Shown piece by piece: positions 16,438-25,140 of a DNA stretch of 56,456 nt. The DNA lies in NCBI GenBank assembly GCA_945833925.1, contig CAMAFX010000006.1, positions 1-56,456 of the forward strand, given 5' to 3'. A program made the translations under genes and the position numbers. Each line of letters opens with the position of its first letter. Positions within the stretch are counted from its first letter, which is position 1. The DNA comes from an uncultured Prevotellaceae bacterium. GTDB taxonomy: Bacteria > Bacteroidota > Bacteroidia > Bacteroidales > Bacteroidaceae. The notes beneath the pieces are model-generated. The model did not search any database and was not told the DNA's origin. It saw nothing but the letters and a program-made list of their open reading frames with translations.

Positions 16438-18561
16438 TTATTCGAACGTTACAACCTTCTTCTTGCCGCTCTGCAAGGTGATGGTTACTGTCTTCTGGTC
16501 TTTTGAAACCTGTACCGACTTGACTGGCTGCAGTTCGCGTGCAGTAAAGCCTGTGTCGTTGGCTCCCTTCTTCCAAAGCTGAAGGGTTACAAGAATCTGA
16601 CTGCCGCCAACCTTCTGACTGAGTCGAGGCAATACGCAACGGTGGCTGACTGGATGCAGACCATCGGGGTAGATGGCTTTCTCCTGAACTGTCCATCCGT
16701 AGAGTGGAATCATTGCCAGCTCGTACTGGCCGTTGGTGTAGCATGTGACGCTGCGTCCATGCTTCTCACCCTTCATGGCAGGCAGGCTTATCTGGCGGTT
16801 GCTGAAACTCTTGCCTGGGTCGAGTGTTGCCTTGAACTCGGTCGATCCTTCTGGCAAGGTGTAGTGGCCGAGTGTGATTTCGGTTGAGTCGGGTACGCTG
16901 ACCTTGTCTACACGCAGGATGCCGTCGGGCAGGAGTATGTCGTTGAGCTGGTAGCGCACGTTCTTGTCAGTTTCGAGCACTGCCTCGCGATGGTATATCT
17001 CGTTATTGAAGTCCTTGAAGTCGTAGAGACGCAGCACTTCCCATTCGCCCTTCTTGTTCAGAGTGCCGTAGTTCTGCGATATCTCACCCTTCTTGCCGTC
17101 TGCCATCCAGGGGAACTCGGTGTTGTAGGCCAGCTTGTTGTAATTTTCGCCCGAACGGAACTTCTGCCAGTCCTTCTCTACGGTTTCGTGACACCATGAA
17201 CGCATCTCCGAACCACCGCAGTTTGGATAGTTGGTGATGAGAAGACCGGTGGCAGGCTGAAGTTTGTTGTACACATTGCCTGGCTTCAGTTGGTCTGCCC
17301 ATGGACCTTCGTTCTCGGTGGCACTCCAATACTTTGAGTCTTCGGGCAGAAGCAGTCCGAGGAATGCCTTGCCTGTCCAATACACACTGCCGCGGCAACT
17401 GTATATCTGGATGCATGGCGCGAACGGGCCATAAAAGCCCATAGTAGGAACTCCATTTTCAAGGAAGTCGGGATGCTGAAGGAACTGCAGCAGGGTGCTC
17501 GATGCTATGTGACGCAGCCAGCCATAGTTGACATTCTCGAAGTTGCCGTACTCAACAAGCGGCAGGGGAGTGACGGCAGCAAAGCGATAGGTGATGCTTC
17601 GTCCCCACATGTTCATTCGGCCGTCGCGCGCAAACATATATGGATAGTTGTCGACGAGGTCGGCCTCGTTCTTCAGGAATTTCTGTGATATCTCCTGATA
17701 GATGTTCTCTGGCAACCCGCTTTCGGCTGATGGCTTGAAATGCTTTCCGAAGAACTCTACCCAGAATGGTCCGTAGCTTTGGTATGCCCACATCGAATAG
17801 TAGTCGTAGGCAGGAGCATCGTTGTACCAACCTTCGCCCTTGTAGCGGTCGAGAAGTTTCTGGAGCCAGTCGACGAGTTTCTTTTCGTCAACCTTGTAAC
17901 CCTGGTCCTTGAAGAAGCTGAGCGCAAAGCAGTTGAAGAACATCCAGTTGCTGCCGATGGTTGGACCCTCGCCGTAGCTCAGGATGGTGGCAGCAAGCTT
18001 ATCCTTCTCTTCCTGAGGCAATGGTTCCCACAACACCTCTGGAGCAGCCTTCATGGAGATACAGAGAGAGGCGAGCTCAAGCAGTGTCTGGCTTGGACCT
18101 CCGGTGCGCTTGGCTATGAAGTGCTTGCTCTTTGGATTGGTGATTGCCATGAGCTGATGGCGATAGTAGTCGGCTACCTTGATGCCATGCAGTGTGAGGT
18201 CGGGATTGTTCTTCAGAAGCGGACCTGCAATGAACATAGTACGTGCCAGACCTTCGAGTTTGGCTACTTTCGAGTTCTCGGGATTGCCAGGGTAGGTCTT
18301 TTCCAACTGCTTGGGGAAGTACATCGGATCGTCCAGACTGAAGATGTGACCGAAGGCGCCGTCGAGCAGGTACTCACCGGCTTCAATCCAGTGCTGGCGC
18401 GTCATACCACTGTATGGACTCTTGGTAAAGTCGGGATTCTTGACCTCGAAGACCTTTGCGGCAGTAGTCTTGGTGTCGTCTGCAGCACTTGCCTTCGTTG
18501 CCGTGAGAGGTATAGCTGCGAGTGATGTTGCAAGGAGCAACGTACGTAGAATGTTTGTCAT
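16438..18561 (-). CDS. DUF2264 family protein, secreted
   Basis: 707 residues with a signal peptide (LLLATSLAAIPLTATKASA). Residues about 50-420 match DUF2264, an alpha/alpha-toroid fold seen in polysaccharide-utilisation settings: YSGMTRQHWIEAGEYLL, AKRTGGPSQTLLELASL, YGEGPTIGSNWMFFNCF, WYNDAPAYDYYSMWAYQ and GRSITYRFA. The C-terminal half (about 430-700) is beta-rich. The conserved acidic and aromatic residues suggest a glycosidase or lyase acting on plant or host glycans, but the activity is not established for this member. Its start is 22 bp after the stop of the methyltransferase on the same strand. Convergent with GH2. Confidence 0.82.
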   Translation of the reverse strand: MTNILRTLLLATSLAAIPLTATKASAADDTKTTAAKVFEVKNPDFTKSPYSGMTRQHWIEAGEYLLDGAFGHIFSLDDPMYFPKQLEKTYPGNPENSKVAKLEGLARTMFIAGPLLKNNPDLTLHGIKVADYYRHQLMAITNPKSKHFIAKRTGGPSQTLLELASLCISMKAAPEVLWEPLPQEEKDKLAATILSYGEGPTIGSNWMFFNCFALSFFKDQGYKVDEKKLVDWLQKLLDRYKGEGWYNDAPAYDYYSMWAYQSYGPFWVEFFGKHFKPSAESGLPENIYQEISQKFLKNEADLVDNYPYMFARDGRMNMWGRSITYRFAAVTPLPLVEYGNFENVNYGWLRHIASSTLLQFLQHPDFLENGVPTMGFYGPFAPCIQIYSCRGSVYWTGKAFLGLLLPEDSKYWSATENEGPWADQLKPGNVYNKLQPATGLLITNYPNCGGSEMRSWCHETVEKDWQKFRSGENYNKLAYNTEFPWMADGKKGEISQNYGTLNKKGEWEVLRLYDFKDFNNEIYHREAVLETDKNVRYQLNDILLPDGILRVDKVSVPDSTEITLGHYTLPEGSTEFKATLDPGKSFSNRQISLPAMKGEKHGRSVTCYTNGQYELAMIPLYGWTVQEKAIYPDGLHPVSHRCVLPRLSQKVGGSQILVTLQLWKKGANDTGFTARELQPVKSVQVSKDQKTVTITLQSGKKKVVTFE

Positions 18562-18583
18562 GTTATTGTTTGTTTAATGTGTT

Positions 18584-19357
18584 TTATTTTACTCTCAGAA
18601 CATCGACTGTATGGCTTCCTGCACCTATCAGTTCCGGTCTTTCGGAGATGCATTTCTGATACTCTATGAAATGCTGGAAAGTCTCGTCGCTCATCCTGTT
18701 GAGACGTGTTCGCATATAGTCTGCCGCACCGTCGGGCGAGAAAATGGTGACACGCTCCAGACCTGCCTTGTCGTTGAGGCGATTGATGTCGTCCAGACGG
18801 ATGTAGTCGTAGAGTTCGCCCTCCTGAGTCTGGATGTGATAGTCCTTGTCCACCACACCCTCGGCAATCAGTCTGCCGATTCTGTCTTCGTCAAAACAGT
18901 AGGAGAGGATGCTGTATTCGTTCATCAGGTATGCTACGAAGATCAGTCCGCCGGGCTTTGTTATGCGTTTTGCTTCGCTGAGTGCTTTCAACTTTTCCTC
19001 GTCACCGATAAGATGATAAAGCGGACCCAGCAGCAGGGTGACGTCGGCTGTGTCGTCACCAATGGCAGGCATGTTTCTGGCATCGCCCTGCATGACGTCG
19101 GCGGTTGGCTCGCGTTTCAGGAACACGTCGATGTTACGCTTTACGAGTTCCACCGCCTTGACTTTGTAGCCTTCTGCCATAAGGGCAGACGTGTAGCGGC
19201 CTGTTCCTGCTCCGATGTCGAGAATGAAATCGCCCTTCTTCAGGAAACGGTGCAGATGGTGCATGGTTGTATCGAACTCTACTATGCCGTGTCTGCGTAG
19301 AAGCCGCAGGTCCTCCGGATGCTTGTTGTAGTGCTTTTCTATGTTTGATAGTGCCAT
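18584..19357 (-). CDS. Class I SAM-dependent methyltransferase
   Basis: 257 residues. The SAM-binding motif I is LDIGAGTGRYTSALMAEG (about residues 45-62), then VKAVELV (motif II acidic), MQGDARNMP and VTLLLGPLYHLI (motif IV), and FVAYLMNEYS. This is the Methyltransf_11/25 type; the substrate is unknown. Cytosolic. It starts 225 bp from the TRIC gene and the DUF2264 gene follows 22 bp downstream on the same strand, which may be coincidental. Confidence 0.85.
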   Translation of the reverse strand: MALSNIEKHYNKHPEDLRLLRRHGIVEFDTTMHHLHRFLKKGDFILDIGAGTGRYTSALMAEGYKVKAVELVKRNIDVFLKREPTADVMQGDARNMPAIGDDTADVTLLLGPLYHLIGDEEKLKALSEAKRITKPGGLIFVAYLMNEYSILSYCFDEDRIGRLIAEGVVDKDYHIQTQEGELYDYIRLDDINRLNDKAGLERVTIFSPDGAADYMRTRLNRMSDETFQHFIEYQKCISERPELIGAGSHTVDVLRVK

Positions 19358-19406
19358 ATTTGCGCTTTCTGTTTCTCGCCTTAGTGTTTTTTATATACTA
19401 AACGAA

Positions 19407-19440
19407 GAAATCGCAGCAGATATTGTTCTGTTGCGATTTC
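19407..19440. terminator. Hairpin in the gap between TRIC and methyltransferase genes
   Basis: GAAATCGCA (19407-19415) pairs with TGCGATTTC (19432-19440); CAG/CTG extend the stem across one mismatch. T-rich sequence follows. It lies downstream of the minus-strand TRIC gene and upstream of the methyltransferase start. The rest of 19358-19581 holds nothing I can call. Confidence 0.6.
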
Positions 19441-19581
19441 TTTTCAATACATTATCAATAATATTATAGGCTCTCACCGAAATCTTTACGGAATTTTGCA
19501 TGATTTTTCTGCACAAAAACAGGAATGTCACCTACTGAGTTCAGAAAAAACAGAATGTAGAAATTCTGATTAAAAGACTAT

Positions 19582-20247
19582 TCAGTCGTCAGAGTCCTCT
19601 TCTCCTTTCAGTATCGGCAGGTGCCAGCAGAATTTTACGGCAAGGATGCGTATGATGATTACCGAGATACTGCTGAACAAAGCGTTCAGTTCGGCTGGCA
19701 TGCCAAAGGCAGAATAGCAGGTGATGTAAACCGCGCCACCCAGGATGCACGCCATGGCATATATTTCCTTCCTGAATATTAGAGGAACTTCATTTATGAG
19801 GATGTCACGTATGACACCTCCGGCAGCTCCGGTGATGCAACCCATTATGATGGCTGTCCAGAAAGGGAATCCCATCTGCAGGGTCTTTTCTATTCCTATG
19901 ACATTGAAGAGTGCAAGGCCAATGGTGTCGAAGATGAACCATGTGTTCTCCTGACGTATGAGATATTTGCCGAAGGCGATGACCCACAGAAGCGAGATGA
20001 TGCAACAGATTATGTATATCTTGTTGGTTAGCCAGAAAGGTGAGATGCCCAGCATGAGGTCTCTCAGTGTACCGCCTCCGATGGCTGTTGCCATTCCGAC
20101 AATTAGTGCGCCGAACAAGTCGAAGCGTCGTGCCGACGCCATTCGTATTCCACTTATGGCAAATGCCATCGTTCCTACCCATTCAATGATGACAAATGAT
20201 GCCGGTATTCGTAACGCAGCAGCCAATTGCTGAAGGAATTCTAACAT
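19582..20247 (-). CDS. TRIC-family (YadS/UPF0126) channel
   Basis: 221 residues with seven hydrophobic segments. The family repeat is visible twice: EWVGTMAFAISGIRMA...GMATAIGGGTLRDLMLG and DTIGLALFNVIGIEKTL...GCITGAAGGVIRDILIN. Prokaryotic TRIC proteins are trimeric cation channels of the inner membrane. It is 58 bp downstream of the PqqD-like gene on the same strand and may be the last gene of the rpoD-led run, though a separate function is likely. Confidence 0.9.
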   Translation of the reverse strand: MLEFLQQLAAALRIPASFVIIEWVGTMAFAISGIRMASARRFDLFGALIVGMATAIGGGTLRDLMLGISPFWLTNKIYIICCIISLLWVIAFGKYLIRQENTWFIFDTIGLALFNVIGIEKTLQMGFPFWTAIIMGCITGAAGGVIRDILINEVPLIFRKEIYAMACILGGAVYITCYSAFGMPAELNALFSSISVIIIRILAVKFCWHLPILKGEEDSDD

Positions 20248-20305
20248 TATATATATATAATAGGTATAGGTTTACTTTTGAGGTATTGGCAGGGCGAATG
20301 TCGGT

Positions 20306-20575
20306 TTAGTCCTCGACGAGTTGCGATTCGCGCCAGGTCTTTGCTATGGCAGTTGCGTCTTTAAGAGCTGTTTCGGCATCTACCTCGTAGTTGTCGGTCA
20401 GTGCCTTTGCCATGTCTTCTACGGTAAATTCGCGGTCTGCTACTGCCTTCCATATCTCAGCAGCGCTTTCGTTCATGCTCACCACCTTGCTGAAGTCTAT
20501 GTTCTTGCGGCCAGAAGCAACCAGGACATACATTCCGCATACTTCTCTCAGTTCAAATCCTTCTCTTATCTTCAT
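20306..20575 (-). CDS. PqqD-like peptide-binding protein (RRE fold)
   Basis: 89 residues, the full length of a stand-alone PqqD domain. It has the expected pattern: N-terminal beta hairpin (LREVCGMYVLVASG), MNESAAEIWKAVADREFTVEDM and a C-terminal helical wing (ALKDATAIAKTWRESQLVED). In RiPP pathways PqqD-like proteins bind the leader of a precursor and present it to modifying enzymes. It lies 54 bp downstream of the S26-like peptidase gene and shares its strand with that gene and the HprK-like gene, making a three-gene cassette. No precursor-sized gene lies in the adjoining gaps (58 and 54 bp). Confidence 0.85.
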   Translation of the reverse strand: MKIREGFELREVCGMYVLVASGRKNIDFSKVVSMNESAAEIWKAVADREFTVEDMAKALTDNYEVDAETALKDATAIAKTWRESQLVED

Positions 20576-20629
20576 GTTTGTTGTTGATTATTCTTAATTG
20601 GTAGTAGTTTGTTTATGGGTGACCGTGTC

Positions 20630-21172
20630 TCAGTCAACTCCTATGCTTGCCTTGTAGAGTACCAGAAGCAGTCTTCTCGCTGGCAGCAGTCTCCTCCACA
20701 ATCTTATCTTGCGCATCAGTTGTGGGTCGTCTGCCTTGATGGATCTTTTGGGACGTATGTACTCGGTGACAATGCCGACGACGTTGGATGTGGTGCATGA
20801 TTCTGTCTGACCGATGTTTCCGTCGCCCATCATGGTAATGTTGCTGCCATCCAGTTTTATGATTCTGTGCAGCACATAGTGTCCGGGGTTGATTTCGGCG
20901 AGTATGGCGTCGTTGATTGCAAGCGGTTTTGTGACAGGCTCGAGCAACACTTTGTCGCGCAGATGCTCCAGAAAGGGACGCATACTGTAGCCCTTGACGG
21001 CAATGGTGGCTGTGTGACCTTCCTTGATGGCTTCCTTGACCATGCCAAGAAGTATGGCATTTGGCAATTCCTGTCGGTTGACTTGGTCGGTTACACCGTC
21101 TCTCTTTTGTTTTCTCTTCCTCAATGGCAGGAATAGAAACAGCAGAATCTTCTTGACCAGCACTTTCATCAT
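20630..21172 (-). CDS. S24/S26-type signal-peptidase-like protein
   Basis: 180 residues. The nucleophile motif VKGYSMRPFLE puts Ser at residue 63, and YVLHRIIKL followed by MMGDGN puts His at residue 102. This arrangement resembles the Ser-His signal peptidases (SipW/ER type) more than the Ser-Lys LepB type. One short hydrophobic stretch near the start (ILLFLFLPL) could anchor it; the C-terminus is basic (RKIRLWRRLLPARRLLL). It overlaps the HprK-like gene by 4 bp (ATGA). The neighbourhood suggests it cleaves a leader or another small substrate, not bulk exported proteins; this is inference. Confidence 0.8.
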   Translation of the reverse strand: MMKVLVKKILLFLFLPLRKRKQKRDGVTDQVNRQELPNAILLGMVKEAIKEGHTATIAVKGYSMRPFLEHLRDKVLLEPVTKPLAINDAILAEINPGHYVLHRIIKLDGSNITMMGDGNIGQTESCTTSNVVGIVTEYIRPKRSIKADDPQLMRKIRLWRRLLPARRLLLVLYKASIGVD

Positions 21173-22050
21173 GCTCTCTTTACGGTGTTATAGCAGAGTT
21201 GTGCGGCAGCTGCGTCGGGCAGACATTTCAGTTCGTAAATGCCTACTGTCTGGATGATGTTGATGACCGTGTCGCTGACGGCTCTGTACACGCGATGGTC
21301 CCACTTCATACTGCTCATTGATGGCAATAACTCAGCAAGTGCGCTGATAGGGTCGAGTCTGGTGATGATATTCTCGGGATGCTGCTTTATCCTGACAAAT
21401 GCTCCGACAGGTGCCTGTATGTTGCGGTAGCATGGTGTCTTCCCGCTCCAGGGACTGCCGTAGACAATCAGTTCGCCGTCTATAAATCTGACGATAGGAT
21501 TGTCATCGTTCATCAAGTCACATTCGGGGATGTTCTCAAACCAAAGGTGTGTGTGAGTGCTCTTGCCAGTTCCGCTTGGCGCAATCATCAGGTAGCCGTA
21601 ACCATTCTTGCGAATGACGCTTGCATGCACCAAAACGGTGTTCTCGGTCGCAAAGCGGAAGGCGTACGATATCATCATGGCATTGTTCATGCCATATCTG
21701 CGCTGGTTGAGGGATGGATGCTGCAACGACACAATACATTCCGAGAAGTCTGCGTTGGTCTGCATACAACTGCATAGTTCGTTATGTATGTCGCTCACTT
21801 CAAACTGGTATCCGCCATTTTCCAATGAATACACGCCGTGGTTGCAACCTCCACAGTCAAACTGTCCAACTTCGTCGCTGCTTCTCACCATCTGGAAAGA
21901 ATCGTCGACGGTGACGGTCAGCCGAGTGTCTTGTGTGTCTGGAATGCGAAAACGCTCAAAAGAGGGTAGGAGTGTATCGTCGTTATGGTCGTCCATATAA
22001 ACTATGGCGATCTTATGTCCGGCGATTTCGTAACACATGCGTTTGCTCAT
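21169..22050 (-). CDS. HPr-kinase-like serine kinase (HprK-related)
   Basis: 293 residues. The P-loop APSGTGKST is at 157-165, followed by LMNDDNPIV (179-187, Asp pair for metal or phosphate transfer) and GSPWSGKT (198-205). Residues 1-130 are a divergent N-terminal domain. Relatives without a PTS system occur in peptide-natural-product clusters; in the paeninodin lasso cluster the HprK homologue phosphorylates a Ser of the precursor. No HPr or PTS gene is visible here. The gene is 21 bp downstream of the small secreted hypothetical and is directly coupled to the S26-like gene. Confidence 0.85.
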   Translation of the reverse strand: MSKRMCYEIAGHKIAIVYMDDHNDDTLLPSFERFRIPDTQDTRLTVTVDDSFQMVRSSDEVGQFDCGGCNHGVYSLENGGYQFEVSDIHNELCSCMQTNADFSECIVSLQHPSLNQRRYGMNNAMMISYAFRFATENTVLVHASVIRKNGYGYLMIAPSGTGKSTHTHLWFENIPECDLMNDDNPIVRFIDGELIVYGSPWSGKTPCYRNIQAPVGAFVRIKQHPENIITRLDPISALAELLPSMSSMKWDHRVYRAVSDTVINIIQTVGIYELKCLPDAAAAQLCYNTVKRA

Positions 22051-22071
22051 TATTCTTTTCCTCCTGCCTTT

Positions 22072-22518
22072 TTATTTCTGACTCTTTTGTGGTGTATCTC
22101 TGAAAGCTTCGTCTGGGATATATGCTTCACTCGTGAACCTGAATTCGTCTTCTCCGACATAGATGAGTGCCAAGTCTGTACTTCTCTGGTAGCGTGTGTT
22201 TATCTTTTCGTACTTCTTTCTGGCTGCAGACAGCGACGTGCTGAAGAATATTGCCGTTGTCGGATCCATCACTTTCTTGTCGGCGGTGACGTGGTTCTCA
22301 AGCTGCAGGCTGTACAATGCCCGTCCGGCAAGAAAGCCATTGGGGAGTATTGTTGCTGAGTCTACCTTCATCACATCTGTGAGAAACGCCACGGAGTCGG
22401 TGTATGAAGCAGCGAAGCCAAAGATGTAGACGGTCTGTGGCTTAATCTTGCTTTGTGACTGGGCGCCCAGACAGACGAGCAGTAGGACTGCAGTAAGTAA
22501 TGCTTTGATAGACTTCAT
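22072..22518 (-). CDS. Small secreted hypothetical protein
   Basis: 148 residues with a signal peptide (ALLTAVLLLVCLGAQSQ). The rest is a small alpha/beta protein: TVYIFGFAASYTDSVAFLTDV, FLAGRALYSLQLENHV, DPTTAIFFSTSLSAARKKYEKIN, and a lysine- and glutamine-rich end. I do not recognise the family, though similar proteins behind rpoD are expected in Bacteroidales. It begins 1 bp after the rpoD stop, so it is cotranscribed with the sigma factor, and precedes the HprK-like gene by 21 bp. Function unknown. Confidence 0.75.
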   Translation of the reverse strand: MKSIKALLTAVLLLVCLGAQSQSKIKPQTVYIFGFAASYTDSVAFLTDVMKVDSATILPNGFLAGRALYSLQLENHVTADKKVMDPTTAIFFSTSLSAARKKYEKINTRYQRSTDLALIYVGEDEFRFTSEAYIPDEAFRDTPQKSQK

Positions 22519-22519
22519 C

Positions 22520-23389
22520 TTAACCTAAATAAGACTTTAGCAGTTTGCTTTTTGAGTTTTGTCTCAGACGACGTATTGCCTTCTCCTTAATCTGGCGAAC
22601 ACGCTCGCGAGTGAGGCTGAACTTGTCTCCGATCTCTTCGAGTGTCATCTCTTGCTGACCGATGCCGAAGAACATCTGTATGATGTCCTTTTCACGCTCG
22701 CTAAGTGTGCTCAACGCACGCTCTATCTCGCGACTGAGTGACTCGTTGACAAGTCCGCGGTCTGCCATTGGACTGTCATCGTTTACAAGAACGTCAAGAA
22801 GACTGTTGTCCTCGCCTTCAACGAAGGGGGCGTCAACGCTTATGTGGCGTCCGCTGACCTTCAGAGTGTCGCTGACCTTGTCTACAGGGAGGTTCAATTC
22901 GTCTGCCAGTTCCTCTGGACTTGGCTTGCGCTCGTTCTCCTGCTCGAATTTGCTGAATGCCTTGCTGATTTTGTTGAGTGAGCCAACCTGGTTCAAGGGA
23001 AGGCGTACAATACGGCTCTGTTCTGCCAGTGCCTGAAGAATGCTCTGACGAATCCACCATACTGCATAGCTGATGAACTTGAATCCTCGGGTTTCGTCAA
23101 ATTTCTCTGCTGCCTTGATGAGTCCCAGGTTGCCCTCGTTGATAAGGTCGGGCAGGGAGAGACCCTGGTTTTGGTATTGCTTTGCCACACTTACAACGAA
23201 ACGAAGATTGGCTTTTGTTAGTTTCTCAAGTGCCTCACGTCCTTCTGGGCCACCCTTGCGTATTTTCTGTGCCAATTCAACTTCTTCTTCTACAGTGATG
23301 AGGTCTTCGCGTCCAATTTCCTGCAGATACTTGTCCAGTGATGCGCTTTCGCGATTAGTAATACTTTTTGTAATCTTTAATTGTCTCAT
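22520..23389 (-). CDS. rpoD: RNA polymerase primary sigma factor, Bacteroidetes type
   Basis: 289 residues; region 1.1 is absent, as in the Bacteroidetes vegetative sigma factor that reads TTTG/TAnnTTTG promoters. Region 1.2 ([15 protein letters not shown]), region 2 ([52 protein letters not shown]), region 3 and region 4 ([35 protein letters not shown]) are all present. Its promoter box TATCTTTG (minus strand, 23415-23422) lies 25 bp upstream, and its -33 TTG falls in the loop of the HtrA gene's terminator. It heads the run to the hypothetical, HprK-like, S26-like and PqqD-like genes. Confidence 0.95.
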   Translation of the reverse strand: MRQLKITKSITNRESASLDKYLQEIGREDLITVEEEVELAQKIRKGGPEGREALEKLTKANLRFVVSVAKQYQNQGLSLPDLINEGNLGLIKAAEKFDETRGFKFISYAVWWIRQSILQALAEQSRIVRLPLNQVGSLNKISKAFSKFEQENERKPSPEELADELNLPVDKVSDTLKVSGRHISVDAPFVEGEDNSLLDVLVNDDSPMADRGLVNESLSREIERALSTLSEREKDIIQMFFGIGQQEMTLEEIGDKFSLTRERVRQIKEKAIRRLRQNSKSKLLKSYLG

Positions 23390-23414
23390 AGACTATTTCT
23401 CAAAATTTTGCGCG

Positions 23415-23445
23415 CAAAGATAGTAAAAATCCCTGTAAAAGCCAA
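23415..23445 (-). promoter_or_regulatory. rpoD promoter, overlapping the upstream terminator
   Basis: Minus strand TATCTTTG (23415-23422) with TTG (23443-23445) 20 bp upstream. This is the canonical Bacteroidetes spacing. The TTG sits in the loop of the hairpin at 23425-23461. Confidence 0.7.
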
Positions 23446-23461
23446 GTCTACAGGGATTTTT
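23425..23461. terminator. Terminator of the HtrA gene
   Basis: AAAAATCCCTGTA (23425-23437) and TACAGGGATTTTT (23449-23461) form a perfect 13-bp stem with an 11-nt loop and T-runs on both strands, 25 bp after the HtrA stop. Confidence 0.8.
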
Positions 23462-23486
23462 CTTTATATTGAGATGGGTTGCAAAA

Positions 23487-24923
23487 CTATTTTTCGTTCA
23501 TGTCAACGACGAAGCTTACCTTGCGTCCGCTGCTTGTGATAGCCCTAATCCAGAGTGTTCTGTCCTTGCTCTTGTTAGTATTCTTTACTATGTTTTCCCA
23601 GTCTTCTACGGTAACCATCTTCTCGTCGTTTACTACGAGGATTATCATTCCCTTTGAAATGCCGGCATCCATAAGCTTGCCCTTCTTTATGTTGGTGACA
23701 ACAAGTCCGTAGTTAAGTTCGTAGGTCGACTTTTCCTTGTCTGTCAAAGGTGTCAGCTGAGCTCCGAAATCGTCGATGTCTACTTCCTTCATTAGTGTTG
23801 TGCTACCCTGTGAATTGCGCAGTGTTACGTTGGCGGTGTGGGTCTTCTTATCGCGCATATACTGGATGCCAATCTTGTCGCCGGGACGATACTGTGAAAG
23901 AATCTCCTGCAACTCTGCCATCTTCGTAACTTCTTTACCATCAATCTTTATGACAACGTCTCCTTTCTTTAAACCGATCTCTTCGGCAGCACCGCCTTCA
24001 ATGATTTCATTCACGTATACACCCTGGTTTGTACCAAGGTCAACCTCTTTTTCTTTCTCCTTTTCTGCATCGATGTAATTTGTTACATCTGTACCTCTTA
24101 CACCAAGCACTGCACGCTGTACTACGCCAAACTCCTTAAGGTCGTTTACCACCTTGTTCATGATGGTGGTAGGGATGGCAAAACCATAGCCGCTGTATGA
24201 ACCTGTCTGACTGTAAAGCATGGCATTGATGCCTACCAGTTCTCCCTTCTCGTTGACCAGTGCACCACCGCTGTTTCCTGCGTTGATGGCTGCGTCGGTT
24301 TGTATAAAACTTTCAATGCCGTTTGCACCGAGCGAACGAGCCTTGGCACTGACAATTCCGACTGTAACTGTGCTTGTCAGGTTAAATGGGTTGCCGACAG
24401 CCAAAACCCACTGGCCAAGCTTCAAATCGTCGCTGTTGCCGATGGCGATGGCTGGCAGGTTCTTGGCGTCAACCTTGATAAGGGCAAGGTCGGTCGTCTC
24501 GTCCAGACCAATGATTCTGCCGTTATATTCTGTGTTGTCGTTCAGCTTCACTGTTATTTCGTCTGCGTCCTTTACTACGTGGTTGTTTGTGACGATGTAG
24601 CCGTCGCTGCTTATGATGACACCGCTACCTGCAGCGTGACGCTTTGGGGTCTGTATCTGTCTCTGCTGGCCCTGTCCGTTACCTCTTCCTCCAAATCCGA
24701 ATCCGAAGAAGTCACCGAAGAAATCGTTGAATGGATCCTGCACTGTGTAGGTCTGTGTCTTTCCTCCGCTTGTCACCTTGATATACACCACACTGTTTAC
24801 ACTTGACTCTGCGGCGCTCGTCAGGTCTACGAGGCCTGCAGTTGCAGTATTGGCTGCATTGCTTGTCATTGTGCTCATCCCTGCAGCAAATGCCAGGAGA
24901 GCTGATAAAAGAATCTTTTTCAT
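23487..24923 (-). CDS. HtrA/DegP-type periplasmic serine protease
   Basis: 478 residues with a signal peptide (LLSALLAFAAGMSTMTSNA). The catalytic triad is visible: His in YIVTNNHVV, Asp in DETTDLALIKVD and Ser in NAGNSGGAL. A glycine-rich stretch (GFGFGGRGNGQGQQR) precedes the catalytic domain. Two PDZ domains follow, one with GLKKGDVVIKIDGKEV and one near GISKGMIILVVNDEKM. It handles misfolded envelope proteins as protease and chaperone. Single transcription unit: a TACTTTTG box at 24957-24964 upstream and a terminator at 23425-23461. Confidence 0.93.
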   Translation of the reverse strand: MKKILLSALLAFAAGMSTMTSNAANTATAGLVDLTSAAESSVNSVVYIKVTSGGKTQTYTVQDPFNDFFGDFFGFGFGGRGNGQGQQRQIQTPKRHAAGSGVIISSDGYIVTNNHVVKDADEITVKLNDNTEYNGRIIGLDETTDLALIKVDAKNLPAIAIGNSDDLKLGQWVLAVGNPFNLTSTVTVGIVSAKARSLGANGIESFIQTDAAINAGNSGGALVNEKGELVGINAMLYSQTGSYSGYGFAIPTTIMNKVVNDLKEFGVVQRAVLGVRGTDVTNYIDAEKEKEKEVDLGTNQGVYVNEIIEGGAAEEIGLKKGDVVIKIDGKEVTKMAELQEILSQYRPGDKIGIQYMRDKKTHTANVTLRNSQGSTTLMKEVDIDDFGAQLTPLTDKEKSTYELNYGLVVTNIKKGKLMDAGISKGMIILVVNDEKMVTVEDWENIVKNTNKSKDRTLWIRAITSSGRKVSFVVDMNEK

Positions 24924-24956
24924 TGCTATATTTCTTGATTTTTGTTTTTACGTGTG

Positions 24957-24964
24957 CAAAAGTA
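24957..24964 (-). promoter_or_regulatory. -7 box for the HtrA gene
   Basis: Minus strand TACTTTTG matches TAnnTTTG, 33 bp before the ATG. I see no TTG at the usual distance upstream. Confidence 0.45.
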
Positions 24965-25065
24965 TAGCAAATATGCTTTCATTGTTAATTCTGCGCATAA
25001 AAATTCCTATAAATTAACATTACTGGCGTACGGTTAAAACATTTTTACGTTTCATTACACGAAAA

Positions 25066-25106
25066 GAATGAGAGGATAGCATCTGTGTGCGTACATCTTC
25101 TCATTC
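25066..25106 (-). terminator. Terminator of rnpB
   Basis: GAATGAGAGGAT (25066-25077) and ATCTTCTCATTC (25095-25106) form an 11-of-12 stem. On the minus strand a T-rich run (TTCTTTTC) follows. It lies about 35 bp beyond the rnpB 3' end. Confidence 0.6.
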
Positions 25107-25140
25107 TCTTTCTGTTCCAGTCTATCAATACGTTTAAAAG

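Noticed and set aside
20248..20629. RiPP precursor next to the PqqD-like gene
   Set aside because: The gaps on both sides of the PqqD-like gene are 54-58 bp; no short frame with a leader-core form is present on either strand.
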